A DNA stretch of 38,638 nt from Clostridium sp. CAG:1193 (GCA_000436255.1 HF990819.1:17943-56580); one strand, 5' to 3'; shown: positions 23,082 to 32,135, numbered from the stretch's first letter. Numbers and translations are program-made. Notes: generated by a model not told the origin, from the sequence alone.

Positions 23082-24359
23082 ATGGAAGATATTAAGTATT
23101 TAACGGTTACAGAGTTAAATAAAATTATAAAATATAAATTTGATAATAGTGCATTTTTTAATAGAGTTTTTATAAAAGGTGAAATATCAAACTTTAAAGT
23201 ACAAATGCCTAGTGGACACTGTTATTTTACAATAAAGGATGAAGGAAGTAGACTTTCTGCAATTATGTTTAGGGGTACTGCTAGTCGTGTAGGTACTAAT
23301 TTTAAAGATGGAGATATGGTTAATGTTATAGGTAAAATAAGTGTATATGAACCATCTGGAAATTACCAAATATATATTGAATCTATGGAACAAAGTGGTA
23401 GTGGTGATCTTTATAAAAAATTCTTAGAACTAAAAGATAAACTATATAAGGAAGGTTTATTTGATGAATCTAAGAAAAAAGAAATACCAAAATTTCCTAA
23501 AAAAATAGGAATAGTAACTGCATCTACAGGAGCAGCAATAAGAGATATATTAACTACTATTAAAAGAAGATATCCACTTTGTGAAACAATACTTTTTCCT
23601 TGCCTTGTTCAAGGAGTTGGAGCTAAAGAAGATATAGTTAAAAATATTAAACTTGCAAATACATATGATATTGATACTTTAATTGTAGGAAGAGGTGGAG
23701 GCTCTATAGAAGATTTATGGGCATTTAATGAAGAAATTGTTGCAAGAGCAATATATGATTCAAAAGTACCTGTGATAAGTGCAGTAGGTCATGAAATAGA
23801 TTTTACTATTTCTGATTATGTAGCAGATAAAAGAGCAGCAACTCCAACAGCAGCAGCAGAACTTGCTGTTCCTAATGTTAATGAACTTTTACTAAGTATA
23901 GATAAATGTTATGAAAGATGTACTAATAGTGTAGTATCTTTAATTAATAGATATAAAGAAATATTAAGCAAAATTAAAAAAAGTAGTATACTTATAAATC
24001 CAGTGAATTTGTATAACGCTAAAAAGCAAATGCTTTTAATTGATACTAAAAATTTAAATAATAGTATTAATAATATATTAACTATCAATAATATGCATTT
24101 ATTTAGGCTTAAAAATAGTTATATAATAACTAATCCGAATATGATATATGAAAAAAAATTAATTGAACTTAAGAATAATATTAATGCATTAGAATTATTA
24201 AATCCACTATCTTCATTAAAAAGAGGATATGGAATAGTAAAAAAAGAAAATAAATGTATAGAAAATATTAAAAAAATTAAAATTAATGATAAAATAGATA
24301 TATATTTACAAGGCGGAGTTGTAAAAAGTATAGTAACAGATATTAAGGAGGAATTATGA
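23082..24359 (+). CDS. xseA: Exodeoxyribonuclease VII large subunit
   Basis: The catalytic subunit of ExoVII, which degrades single-stranded DNA from both ends to short oligonucleotides. It has an N-terminal OB-fold (about 5-100; FFNRVFIKGEISNFK) and a catalytic core (about 120-330) with the GIVTASTGAAIRDIL, IVGRGGGSIEDLWAFNEE and VPVISAVGHEIDFTISDYVADKRAATPTAA motif series. It ends with a coiled coil and a C-terminal strand segment containing SLKRGYGIV. At 425 residues it is a normal length. The stop overlaps xseB's start (ATGA). Confidence 0.97.
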   Translation: MEDIKYLTVTELNKIIKYKFDNSAFFNRVFIKGEISNFKVQMPSGHCYFTIKDEGSRLSAIMFRGTASRVGTNFKDGDMVNVIGKISVYEPSGNYQIYIESMEQSGSGDLYKKFLELKDKLYKEGLFDESKKKEIPKFPKKIGIVTASTGAAIRDILTTIKRRYPLCETILFPCLVQGVGAKEDIVKNIKLANTYDIDTLIVGRGGGSIEDLWAFNEEIVARAIYDSKVPVISAVGHEIDFTISDYVADKRAATPTAAAELAVPNVNELLLSIDKCYERCTNSVVSLINRYKEILSKIKKSSILINPVNLYNAKKQMLLIDTKNLNNSINNILTINNMHLFRLKNSYIITNPNMIYEKKLIELKNNINALELLNPLSSLKRGYGIVKKENKCIENIKKIKINDKIDIYLQGGVVKSIVTDIKEEL

Positions 24360-24574
24360 AAAGTAAAACATTTGAAGAAAGTTTAAATGAACTTGAAACA
24401 ATAGTAAAAGATTTAGAAAGTGGAAATGTTAATTTAGATGATGCAATAAATAAATATACTGAAGCTATGAAACTTGTTAAAGAGTGTAGTGATAAAATTA
24501 AAAATGCAGAAGAGTTAGTAAGTAAAATAGCATTGGAAAATGGTTCTTTAGAAGATTTTGGAGTTGATGCATAA
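24356..24574 (+). CDS. xseB: Exodeoxyribonuclease VII small subunit
   Basis: A 72-residue helical hairpin, the ExoVII small subunit that wraps the coiled coil of XseA. FEESLNELETIVKDLESG and NLDDAINKYTEAM are the family's signature. It overlaps xseA by four bases and alaS by one (TAATG), so all three are translationally linked. GGAGG lies before the ATG. Confidence 0.95.
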   Translation: MKSKTFEESLNELETIVKDLESGNVNLDDAINKYTEAMKLVKECSDKIKNAEELVSKIALENGSLEDFGVDA

Positions 24575-27249
24575 TGAAAAAAATGACTAGTAATGAAATA
24601 AGAAGTATGTATCTTGAGTATTTTCATAATCATGGACATACAATCATGCCAAGTGCATCTTTACTTATACTTAATGATCCAACTCTTCTTTGGAATAATG
24701 CTGGTGTTACTCCTTTAAAAAAATATTTTGATGGTAGTGTGATTCCAGTAAATAGAAGAATGACTAGTAGTCAAAAATGTATAAGAACTAACGATATAGA
24801 ATCAGTAGGAGATAATACTCATCATACATTTTTTGAAATGTTAGGTAACTTTTCTATTGGGGATTATTTTAAAGAAGAAGCTATTGAAATGGCTTATGAG
24901 TTATTAGTATCACCTGAATATTTTGGTTTTCCAAAAGATAAATTATATTTTACTGTTTATACTAACGATACTGATGCTTACAATAAATGGGTAAGTATGG
25001 GAGTAGATGAAAGTCACATAGTAAAACTAGATAGTAATTTCTGGGAGATAGGTGAAGGACCATGTGGACCTGATTCAGAGATATTTTATGACAGAGGGGA
25101 AGAATATGATCCAAATCATTTAGGAATTAAACTTTTAACAGATGAAATAGATAATTCAAGATATGTAGAAATATGGAATAATGTATTTAGTCAATTTAAT
25201 TCAAAAGAAGGATTAAAAAGAGAAGATTATCCACAACTTCCTAGCAAGAATATAGATACAGGTATGGGTCTTGAAAGAATGACTTGTATAATGCAAGGAG
25301 TAGAATCAAGTTATGATACAGATTTATTTAGTAAAATAATAAATAAGATAGAAGAATTAAGTAATAAAAAATATGCCAATGATAGAGAATTTAGAATAAT
25401 TGCAGATCATATACGAACTTTAACTTTTGCAATATGTGATGGTGCAGTATTCTCAAATGAAGGTAGAGGATATGTTGTAAGAAGACTATTAAGAAGAGCT
25501 GTACGTTATGGACATAATATAGGTATTGCCGGTAACTTTATGTATAAACTTGTTGATTCAGTAGTAGAAACTATGGAAAATTATTATCCAGAATTAAGAA
25601 GCAAGCAAGAATATATAGAAGGTATTATAAAAAAAGAAGAAGAATTATTTGAAAAGACATTACAAAGTGGAGAAAAGAAACTTGATGAAATGTTAGAAAA
25701 GTGTGAAGGTAATACTTTAAGTGGAAGTGATGCATTTAAACTTTATGATACTTATGGCTTTCCTTTTGAATTGACACTAGAGTATTTAGAAGAAAAAGGT
25801 TATACAGTATCAAAAGAAGAATTTACAATGTGTATGAATGCTCAAAAAGAAATGGCTAGAAATGCTCGTCGTAATGAGGCAAGTATGAATATGCAAAATG
25901 AAGCACTTCTTAATTTTAAAGAAGAAACTACATTTACAGGATATAATGATTATCAAACAGAAACAGAAGTAATCGCACTTATAAAAGGTGATAAATTAGT
26001 AGATGAACTTACTGATGAAGGATATGTAATATTAAAAAGTACTCCATTTTATGCAGAAATGGGTGGACAAGTTTCTGATACAGGATATATATATAATGAT
26101 TCTTTAAAAGCAGAAGTAGTAGATATGATAACATCTCCAACTAAGGCACATGTTCATATAGTAAATATAGAAGAAGGAGTAATTAAACTTCATGATAAAG
26201 TAACTGCAAGAATTAATGTAAAAAGAAGAGAAGCAATAGAGAAAAATCATAGTGCAACTCACTTACTACATCAATCATTAATAGAAGCTCTTTCTTATGA
26301 AGTAGAACAAGCTGGTTCACGAGTTATGGCTGATTCATTAAGATTTGATTTTACATATCCAAATAAAATAACTGATGAAGAAGTAATGATTACAGAAAAT
26401 TTAGTAAATGAAAAAATAAATACTAAAGTAGATACTATAATTAAAGAAATGCCACTAGAAGAAGCAAAAAAAAGTGGAGCAATACATCAATTTGATGAAA
26501 AATATGATGATATAGTAAGAGTAGTAACGTTATATAATTCTACTGAATTATGTGGTGGAACACATGTTAGAAATGTTGGTGATATAAAAAGATTTGCAAT
26601 TAAGTCAATTGAATCAAAAGGTGCAAATGTTTATAGAATAGAAGCTACTACAGATACTAATATAGAAAGAGAATTATTTGAAGTAATAAAACCATATAAT
26701 GATGAAATGGTAAAATTATTAAACAAAGCGAAAAATATAATGGATGAATCAAAAAAATATGACATTGATTTATCATTTGATGTAGATATAGATAATTCTA
26801 AACCAATGAGTTATAAAGATATTATATTTAATAGAAATGAAGTTATGATGGTTAGAAATAAAGTTAAAGAATTAGAAAAAGAATTTAATATAAAAAAAGA
26901 AGAAAAACTATTAAAAGATAACAAAGATTTTTCTAATATAGAAATTATTAATGATAAAGAAACAATAATAAAAGAAGTTTATAATTATGACATACCACTT
27001 CTTAAAACATTAGTAGATAATGCATTTAATAAAATATCAAATGGTATAATATTTATTGCTAATATAAAAGAGGGTAATGTCAACTATATTTCAAGATCAA
27101 ATTGTAATTTATCATCAGGAGAATTAGTAAAAGAAGCATCTATTAAGTCAAAAGGTAATGGTGGAGGTTCAAACTCTTTTGCACAAGGAGGAGGAACTGA
27201 TATAACATGTGTTGATGAAATTATAGAAAGCATTAAGTCAAGGTTATAA
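24574..27249 (+). CDS. alaS: Alanyl-tRNA synthetase
   Basis: Class II enzyme of 891 residues charging tRNA-Ala. The aminoacylation domain opens with RSMYLEYFHNHGHTIMPSASL and has motif 2/3 elements (MLGNFSIGDYFKEEAI; GTGMGLERM-type DTGMGLERM). The editing domain has the four metal ligands His559, His563 (HSATH), Cys660 and His664 (CGGTH). The C-terminal C-Ala/DHHA1 region ends GGGSNSFAQGGGTD. It lies directly after xseB and one base before ruvX, an arrangement that groups alaS with ruvX and a DUF1292 gene as in many Bacillota. Confidence 0.98.
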   Translation: MKKMTSNEIRSMYLEYFHNHGHTIMPSASLLILNDPTLLWNNAGVTPLKKYFDGSVIPVNRRMTSSQKCIRTNDIESVGDNTHHTFFEMLGNFSIGDYFKEEAIEMAYELLVSPEYFGFPKDKLYFTVYTNDTDAYNKWVSMGVDESHIVKLDSNFWEIGEGPCGPDSEIFYDRGEEYDPNHLGIKLLTDEIDNSRYVEIWNNVFSQFNSKEGLKREDYPQLPSKNIDTGMGLERMTCIMQGVESSYDTDLFSKIINKIEELSNKKYANDREFRIIADHIRTLTFAICDGAVFSNEGRGYVVRRLLRRAVRYGHNIGIAGNFMYKLVDSVVETMENYYPELRSKQEYIEGIIKKEEELFEKTLQSGEKKLDEMLEKCEGNTLSGSDAFKLYDTYGFPFELTLEYLEEKGYTVSKEEFTMCMNAQKEMARNARRNEASMNMQNEALLNFKEETTFTGYNDYQTETEVIALIKGDKLVDELTDEGYVILKSTPFYAEMGGQVSDTGYIYNDSLKAEVVDMITSPTKAHVHIVNIEEGVIKLHDKVTARINVKRREAIEKNHSATHLLHQSLIEALSYEVEQAGSRVMADSLRFDFTYPNKITDEEVMITENLVNEKINTKVDTIIKEMPLEEAKKSGAIHQFDEKYDDIVRVVTLYNSTELCGGTHVRNVGDIKRFAIKSIESKGANVYRIEATTDTNIERELFEVIKPYNDEMVKLLNKAKNIMDESKKYDIDLSFDVDIDNSKPMSYKDIIFNRNEVMMVRNKVKELEKEFNIKKEEKLLKDNKDFSNIEIINDKETIIKEVYNYDIPLLKTLVDNAFNKISNGIIFIANIKEGNVNYISRSNCNLSSGELVKEASIKSKGNGGGSNSFAQGGGTDITCVDEIIESIKSRL

Positions 27250-27250
27250 T

Positions 27251-27664
27251 ATGAGATATTTAGGGCTTGATTTAGGAACTAAAACATTAGGACTTTCAAT
27301 AAGTGATAAGACAGGATTAATTGCAACTTCACTAGAAACAATAAGGCATAATGAAGATTTTGATTATTTGATCTTAGAATTAAAAAAAATAGTTAAAGAA
27401 CGAGAAGTAGATTGTCTTGTCTTAGGATTTCCAAAAAATATGAATAATACAATAGGTGAAAGAGGGGAAATGGTATTATCGTTCAAGAATAAACTTGAAG
27501 AAAATATAAATATACCCATTTATTTAGAAGATGAAAGACTAACAACAAGAGTAGCAGAAAATATATTAATAAATGCAGATGTTAGTAGAAAAAAAAGAAA
27601 AAAGGTCATAGATAAAATGGCTGCGACTGTTATATTACAAAGTTATTTAGACAAAAATAGATAG
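27251..27664 (+). CDS. ruvX: RuvX/YqgF family Holliday-junction resolvase-like / rRNA-processing nuclease
   Basis: A 137-residue RNase H-fold protein with the family motifs MRYLGLDLGTKTLGLS (first acidic residue Asp7), VLGFPKNMN, EDERLTT and DKMAATVILQ (last Asp). Family members are described as Holliday-junction resolvase-like and, in E. coli, as acting on the 5' end of pre-16S rRNA. Length is normal. It starts one base after the alaS stop. Confidence 0.95.
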   Translation: MRYLGLDLGTKTLGLSISDKTGLIATSLETIRHNEDFDYLILELKKIVKEREVDCLVLGFPKNMNNTIGERGEMVLSFKNKLEENINIPIYLEDERLTTRVAENILINADVSRKKRKKVIDKMAATVILQSYLDKNR

Positions 27665-27671
27665 AGGGTTT

Positions 27672-28055
27672 ATGGATAATAATATAAATAATATCAAGAA
27701 AAAAATAAAAAAACTAGAAAAAAGATCATCAAAAGATGTACTTAGAGTAAAACTTGTATCAGCAATTTTACTTTCTACTCTAACAATATGTTTCCCTTAT
27801 CAAATACCACTTCTTGGTGTATTAATACCAACCTTTATACTTCTTACATCATTCTTTATAATAAATGAAATAAATATAAAAAGAAAAGAAAAAATTATAA
27901 AATTAAATGATGAAATAGCAAGTATTTGTAGTGATGAAGATAATAAGAATATAGCTTTAAATAAAGTAAAAGATAAACAAGAATTACTTTATAAAAATAA
28001 TAATTTGAATTCTAAAGTGAAGAAAATTGGAGGAATAAAATATGGAAGAAAATAA
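27672..28055 (+). CDS. Small membrane protein with coiled coil, unknown
   Basis: A 127-residue protein: charged helix 1-25, two membrane helices (about 30-48 and 50-72; VSAILLSTLTICFPYQI, LGVLIPTFILLTSFFII), then a basic cytoplasmic tail. GAGGG precedes the ATG. It lies between ruvX and DUF1292, overlapping the latter by 14 bases, so it belongs to the alaS operon. No family recognised. Confidence 0.6.
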   Translation: MDNNINNIKKKIKKLEKRSSKDVLRVKLVSAILLSTLTICFPYQIPLLGVLIPTFILLTSFFIINEINIKRKEKIIKLNDEIASICSDEDNKNIALNKVKDKQELLYKNNNLNSKVKKIGGIKYGRK

Positions 28056-28314
28056 ACTAAATAATGAATTTGAAATTTATAATGATAATGGAGAAAAGAT
28101 AAAATGTAATGCATTATTTACATTTGAATCAGATGAAACGAATAAGAATTATATTGTTTATACAGACAATACTACTGATGAAGCTGGGAATAAAAGAGTA
28201 TATGCATCTACATTTGATCCTAAAGAAGCAAATCCAGTTTTAGGACCAATTGAATCAGAAAAAGAATGGAAAATAATAGAAGATATATTAAATAAACTAC
28301 AACAAGAAAAATAA
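28042..28314 (+). CDS. DUF1292 protein (YrzB-like)
   Basis: A 90-residue protein, the most typical of three DUF1292 copies here: ALFTFESDETNKNYIVYTDN, VYASTFDP and a closing SEKEWKIIEDILNKL. In Bacillota a DUF1292 gene is commonly next to ruvX and alaS, as here. No biochemical function is established. GGAGG precedes the ATG. Confidence 0.88.
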   Translation: MEENKLNNEFEIYNDNGEKIKCNALFTFESDETNKNYIVYTDNTTDEAGNKRVYASTFDPKEANPVLGPIESEKEWKIIEDILNKLQQEK

Positions 28315-28322
28315 TACAATTT

Positions 28323-28354
28323 AGAGTGCTTACAAAGTTGAGCACTCTTTTTTT
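28323..28354 (+). terminator. Strong intrinsic terminator of the xseA-alaS operon
   Basis: AGAGTGCT (28323-28330) pairs with AGCACTCT (28341-28348) and is followed by a T-run to 28354. Confidence 0.9.
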
Positions 28355-28365
28355 AGACATATAAA

Positions 28366-28381
28366 AAGTGAATATTCACTT
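28366..28381. repeat. 16-bp perfect palindrome
   Basis: AAGTGAATATTCACTT in the intergenic gap between the DUF1292 gene and the ferredoxin gene. No gene is near enough for it to be an obvious operator. A second imperfect hairpin lies at 28409-28434. Confidence 0.4.
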
Positions 28382-28443
28382 ACCTTTAAAAAAATTATTT
28401 ATAAGAAAACCCCAAGATAAAATCTAAGGGTTATAAACATAAA

Positions 28444-28469
28444 AAAGAATAAATTTTTATTCTTTTTCT
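28444..28469 (-). terminator. Terminator of the ferredoxin gene
   Basis: On the - strand, AAAAAGAATAAA pairs with TTTATTCTTTTT and runs into T residues; the stop codon lies within the stem. Confidence 0.7.
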
Positions 28470-28639
28470 ATAGCATTTGTTGGACAATTTTCCATTGCTT
28501 CAATAGCTAAATTTTCATTTTCATTATTAGGTTGATTTTTTACATATGCAAGATTATCATCATCAAAATCAAACACATTATCACATGTTCCAACACATGC
28601 ACCACAACCTATACATTTTTCTTTATCAACTTTAAACAT
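28457..28639 (-). CDS. [4Fe-4S] ferredoxin
   Basis: A 60-residue single-cluster ferredoxin. Cluster ligands are Cys9, Cys12 and Cys15 (CIGCGAC) and the distal Cys52 in ENCPTNAI. Cys19 is extra and sits where a second cluster's proline-linked Cys would be. It is acidic (FDFDDD), as electron-transfer ferredoxins usually are. AGGAGG precedes the ATG. It is a standalone gene on the opposite strand to its neighbours; its partner enzyme is not in the window. Confidence 0.93.
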   Translation of the reverse strand: MFKVDKEKCIGCGACVGTCDNVFDFDDDNLAYVKNQPNNENENLAIEAMENCPTNAIEKE

Positions 28640-28742
28640 ATTTTTCCTCCTAAAAAATTATATCATTTATAATTTAAAATGCAAACACTTTAAAAAAAAA
28701 TAAATATATGTTATTATAATTATATGCATGGTAGGTGATTAT

Positions 28743-29417
28743 ATGAGATCAAGAATGGATAGGTATTATAAAGATGAAGAAATGTTACAAAGAACTTCTA
28801 GAAATGATTTATTATATGAAGAATTATATAAAGAAAAACAAGAACCTACCAGCAATATAACAGTTCTTGACAACATTAATGAAATAGATATATCAAAAAT
28901 AAAAGAAATAGTTAGTGATAGAGAAAACTATAGAAAACTTAGAAATTATGAAGATCTTGTCGATAAAAGAGAAAAACCAAAAAAAGAAGTAACGCCAGTT
29001 GAATTTGAAATGATTGATGAAAGTAAGTATGATATTAATAGAATACTTGAGAAAAAAAGAAATGACAAAAACGAGGACGATAAGGTAAGAAAAATAGGTA
29101 ATGCAGAGTATAATGCACTTACAGAATTAAGTAAAGTAGATTTTTCTAATCAAGATGATAATTTAAAAGATTTAATGGATACAATAACTATGAAAACAAG
29201 TACGGTAACTGATTTATTTGCAAATTTAAAAGAAACACAAGAAATAGAAAAAACGGATACAACATTCTATACTAAAAGTGATTCATTTGATAAAGAAGAC
29301 TTTGATGAATCGGTTAAAGAAAAAGAAAAGAGTAGTAATACTACACTTATAATAATAATTATATTAGTAATATTAATTGCAATAGCAGTATTTGTATGGT
29401 TTAAGTTCTTTAAATAA
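28743..29417 (+). CDS. Tail-anchored charged protein, unknown function
   Basis: A 224-residue protein with a highly charged, largely disordered-looking cytoplasmic part and a single C-terminal membrane helix (TTLIIIIILVILIAIAVFVWF), so it is probably tail-anchored. No known domain. The start is ATG at 28743 after TAGGTGAT (28732-28739); the ATG at 28728 precedes that element. A TATAAT at 28715-28720 is close upstream. It stands before yunB, with a small hairpin between. Confidence 0.65.
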   Translation: MRSRMDRYYKDEEMLQRTSRNDLLYEELYKEKQEPTSNITVLDNINEIDISKIKEIVSDRENYRKLRNYEDLVDKREKPKKEVTPVEFEMIDESKYDINRILEKKRNDKNEDDKVRKIGNAEYNALTELSKVDFSNQDDNLKDLMDTITMKTSTVTDLFANLKETQEIEKTDTTFYTKSDSFDKEDFDESVKEKEKSSNTTLIIIIILVILIAIAVFVWFKFFK

Positions 29418-29442
29418 GTACTATAATTAGTACTTATTTTCA
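29414..29442 (+). terminator. Weak hairpin between the tail-anchored gene and yunB
   Basis: TAAGTAC pairs with GTACTTA around TATAATTA, followed by TTTTC. It may give partial termination. Confidence 0.4.
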
Positions 29443-29453
29443 TAATATTTAAT

Positions 29454-30164
29454 ATGAAAAAGAAAATATTTGTAATAACATTAATACTAATTATAGTATT
29501 AAGTTTAATGAGTTTAAATTTTTTAAATAAGAAAGTATCTCCAGTATTATTTAGCTATGCACAAAGTGAGACAAAAAGATTATCTGCAATAATAATAAAT
29601 AAAGCAATTAATAAGCAACTTGCAAATGGAATAGATTTAGAAAAGTTATTTCAAATAGTTAAAAATACGGATGGAGAAATACAAACAATTGATTTTAATC
29701 CTCTTGTAGTAAATAAAATATTAAACACAACTACAAATGTAGTTTTAGTTAATTTAAAAGCAGTTGAAGAAGGAAATATAAATTTTGTTGAACTTCCAGA
29801 TATTCTTATTAATAGTAAAAACTTACAAAAAGGAATCATATATGAATTACCTATATTTGTATCTACAAATAATTTATTACTTTCAAATTTAGGGCCTAAA
29901 ATACCAATAAAACTTAATGTAATCGGTAGTGTAGAAAGTAATATTAAAACAAATATAAAAGAATATGGGATAAATAATGCTTTAATCGAAGTATTTGTTG
30001 AAATAACTGTAAGTGAGATGGTAAATGTACCATTTATTTCAAACAAAGTAAAAGTAACATCATCTATACCAATCGCATTTAAGGTAATACAAGGTAAAGT
30101 TCCTAGATATTATGGTGGAAATTTATCGAAAGAATCAAATATATTATCTATACCAATTGAATAA
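29454..30164 (+). CDS. yunB: Sporulation protein YunB
   Basis: A 236-residue protein with an N-terminal membrane helix (about 5-24) followed by the YunB ectodomain: SPVLFSYAQSETKRLSAIIIN, IQTIDFNPLVVNKILN, LPIFVSTNNLLLSNLGPKIPIKLNVIGSV and the closing GKVPRYYGG. In Bacillus yunB is sigma-E controlled and needed for efficient sporulation; the molecular role is unclear. It is followed by yutD, a neighbour also seen in Bacillus. There is no good Shine-Dalgarno; the ATG lies only 36 bases after the previous stop. Confidence 0.88.
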   Translation: MKKKIFVITLILIIVLSLMSLNFLNKKVSPVLFSYAQSETKRLSAIIINKAINKQLANGIDLEKLFQIVKNTDGEIQTIDFNPLVVNKILNTTTNVVLVNLKAVEEGNINFVELPDILINSKNLQKGIIYELPIFVSTNNLLLSNLGPKIPIKLNVIGSVESNIKTNIKEYGINNALIEVFVEITVSEMVNVPFISNKVKVTSSIPIAFKVIQGKVPRYYGGNLSKESNILSIPIE

Positions 30165-30198
30165 TTTATGGTATTATTATTATAAAGGAAGTGTAAAT

Positions 30199-30483
30199 AT
30201 GAAAGAGTTTACAATTGATAAATATAAATATGAAGTAATAAAAAATGTAAGAGATGGTTTTGATTTAGAAGAAGTTAAAAATAAATTAACAGATTATTTT
30301 TATCCATATGATTATATAGTTGGAGATTGGGCATATGGAAAATTAAGATTAAAAGGTTTTTATGATGAAAAAAATAAAAATTGTAAGGAAATTAACAACA
30401 TAAAAAATGTTGATAATTACATAAAAAACAATTGTGCATACAATTGTAAACATTTTATTGTAAAAAAATGTGTACAAAAATAG
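30199..30483 (+). CDS. yutD: YutD family protein (DUF1027)
   Basis: A 94-residue protein with the YutD signature YEVIKNVRDGFDLEEVK and YDYIVGDWAYGKLRLKGFYD. Function is not established, though the family is widespread in Bacillota. The start is ATG at 30199 behind AAAGGAAGTG; the open frame extends back to 30112 only because it runs inside yunB. Four Cys lie in the last 25 residues (KNCKEI, NNCAYNCK, KKCVQK); CxxxC followed by C could bind metal. Confidence 0.85.
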   Translation: MKEFTIDKYKYEVIKNVRDGFDLEEVKNKLTDYFYPYDYIVGDWAYGKLRLKGFYDEKNKNCKEINNIKNVDNYIKNNCAYNCKHFIVKKCVQK

Positions 30484-30500
30484 TAAATATGTGTTATAAT
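30471..30500 (+). promoter_or_regulatory. Promoter of the third DUF1292 gene
   Basis: TGTACA at 30471-30476, 18 bp, TATAAT at 30495-30500 with an extended -10 TGT. Confidence 0.5.
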
Positions 30501-30542
30501 AACATTGAATTGTAATGTAAGAATAAAATAGAGGTGGATATA

Positions 30543-30812
30543 ATGAATGAAAATAAGACAAAAATAATAGTTCTAGATGAAACAGGTAATGAAAAAGAAG
30601 CAGAAATCCTATCAGCATTCAGTATAAAAAAATATAATAAAAACTACATTTTATATACTTTAAATGAAGTAGATGAAAATGATATGATTAAAATATATGC
30701 ATCTGAACTAATTGAAAAAGACAATATGTATTCATTAGGTGTTATTGAATCTGATGAAGAATGGGCAGCAGTAAAAGAAGTAATGAAAGAAATGGCAAAA
30801 AGTGAGGAATAA
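30543..30812 (+). CDS. DUF1292 protein, second typical copy
   Basis: An 89-residue paralogue of the protein at 28042-28314: LSAFSIKKYNKNYILYTLNE, IYASEL and SDEEWAAVKEVMKEM. The start is ATG at 30543, six bases after GAGGTGG (30531-30537); a GTG at 30534 lies inside that element and is rejected. Followed 21 bases later by the coiled-coil gene. Confidence 0.82.
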   Translation: MNENKTKIIVLDETGNEKEAEILSAFSIKKYNKNYILYTLNEVDENDMIKIYASELIEKDNMYSLGVIESDEEWAAVKEVMKEMAKSEE

Positions 30813-30833
30813 TTAAATTAGGAGGTAATTGCT

Positions 30834-32129
30834 ATGGATACAGTTTATACAAATTATACTTTATCATCACCATTTAATAATGTTAAAGATGAAGTAATGA
30901 CAAGAGCAGTAAGAGTAAAAAAAGCAATAACAGAAAAACTTCAAAAACATTTATCTTTTAAAGAAGAAGTTAAGAACGATGTTAGTACTGTAGAAAAAGA
31001 AAATGAAAGTGATAGTTTAAAAGAAAAATTAATTGGTTTAATTCATCAAGGCAAAGTAGAAGCTAAAGTAAAAAGAATGGTTTTATATACTAAGGATTTA
31101 GCAGATAAAAATGCTCGTATATTAGAAAAAACTTTTGGAACACTTAAAGATATTAAAGAAGAAGATATAAAAGTAGAAAATCCAACAGTTTCACCTAGTG
31201 GAGTAATTTCTGATTCTTGGGATAATGTTAGTGTTAAAGAAGAACCAATTGTAAATGAAACTAAAGTAGAAGAAAATATGCCTGTTAAACCAGTAGATAA
31301 AGTTGAAGAACCAAAAGAAAACGTGTTAGCTGAAGAATCTAATGAAGATGTTTATCAACCACAAGAAGAGACTAAAATAGAAGTTAAAGAACCAGAAACA
31401 GTTAATGATAATTCACTTGATTTTTCATTTCCTAATTCATGGACTAGTGAAAATGAGAATAATGAAGTAAAAGTTAATGATACTCCTAAATCTCTAATTT
31501 CAACAAATAGTTTAACAGATGGATTAAGTGCAATGTTATCAAGAAACCTTAAGCCAGAACCAGTTGCTAGTAAAATAGATATAGAAATTCCAAAGCCAAC
31601 TTTCGAAGCCGAAAAAGAAGAAACTTTAAGCTCATCATCAGTACTTGCAAAAGTTAAAATGACAAAAGATAGATTAAGAGATGAACAAGCTAAAAATGCA
31701 GTTTTAACATCAAGAGTAGATTCTCTAGAAGCAAAAAATAGTGAATCAAAAGATAAAATACGTGTACTTGAAGCATTTATAAAAGATGTAGTAAAAGAAA
31801 ACGGAAGATTAACTAGTGAAAATACTCAATTATCAGGAGAAGTTAAAAAGTTAAAAACAAATGTAGAAACTTTATCTGATACTAATAAGAGAATTAATGA
31901 TGATCAAAGAAAAGTTCGTCAAGAAGAATCTTCAAAATATATTGCAGAAATTGCTTCATTAAAAGAACAATTTGCAAAAGAAAAAGAAGAATTGAGAATA
32001 GAGTATACTCAAAAGTTAGAATCATCTAAAGCAAGTCACAAAAAAGCTATGGAAGAATTATATAGAACTCTTTCAGAAGCACTTGGTGAACCTGTAAAAG
32101 GTGATGATGATTATCAAAAAGTAGCATAA
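30834..32129 (+). CDS. Large acidic coiled-coil protein, unknown function
   Basis: A 431-residue protein without membrane segments or signal peptide. Residues 1-115 are helical and basic (VKKAITEKLQKHLSF; KVKRMVLYTKDLADKNARI); 115-240 are acidic and low complexity (repeated EEP, VKEP and EENM-like runs); 265-425 form a long coiled coil (SRVDSLEAKNSESKDKIRVLEAFI... IASLKEQFAKEKEEL). No enzyme motif is visible. A structural or scaffold role is possible. AGGAGG precedes the ATG. It shares the unit with the DUF1292 gene and ends at a strong terminator. Confidence 0.6.
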   Translation: MDTVYTNYTLSSPFNNVKDEVMTRAVRVKKAITEKLQKHLSFKEEVKNDVSTVEKENESDSLKEKLIGLIHQGKVEAKVKRMVLYTKDLADKNARILEKTFGTLKDIKEEDIKVENPTVSPSGVISDSWDNVSVKEEPIVNETKVEENMPVKPVDKVEEPKENVLAEESNEDVYQPQEETKIEVKEPETVNDNSLDFSFPNSWTSENENNEVKVNDTPKSLISTNSLTDGLSAMLSRNLKPEPVASKIDIEIPKPTFEAEKEETLSSSSVLAKVKMTKDRLRDEQAKNAVLTSRVDSLEAKNSESKDKIRVLEAFIKDVVKENGRLTSENTQLSGEVKKLKTNVETLSDTNKRINDDQRKVRQEESSKYIAEIASLKEQFAKEKEELRIEYTQKLESSKASHKKAMEELYRTLSEALGEPVKGDDDYQKVA

Positions 32130-32135
32130 TAAATT

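Noticed and set aside
29651..30046. A 131-codon - strand frame inside yunB
   Set aside because: It is antisense to a well-recognised gene, with no ribosome binding site.
30112..30198. Long N-terminal extension of YutD
   Set aside because: It runs inside yunB, has no ribosome binding site and no family similarity; the ATG at 30199 has AAAGGAAGTG.
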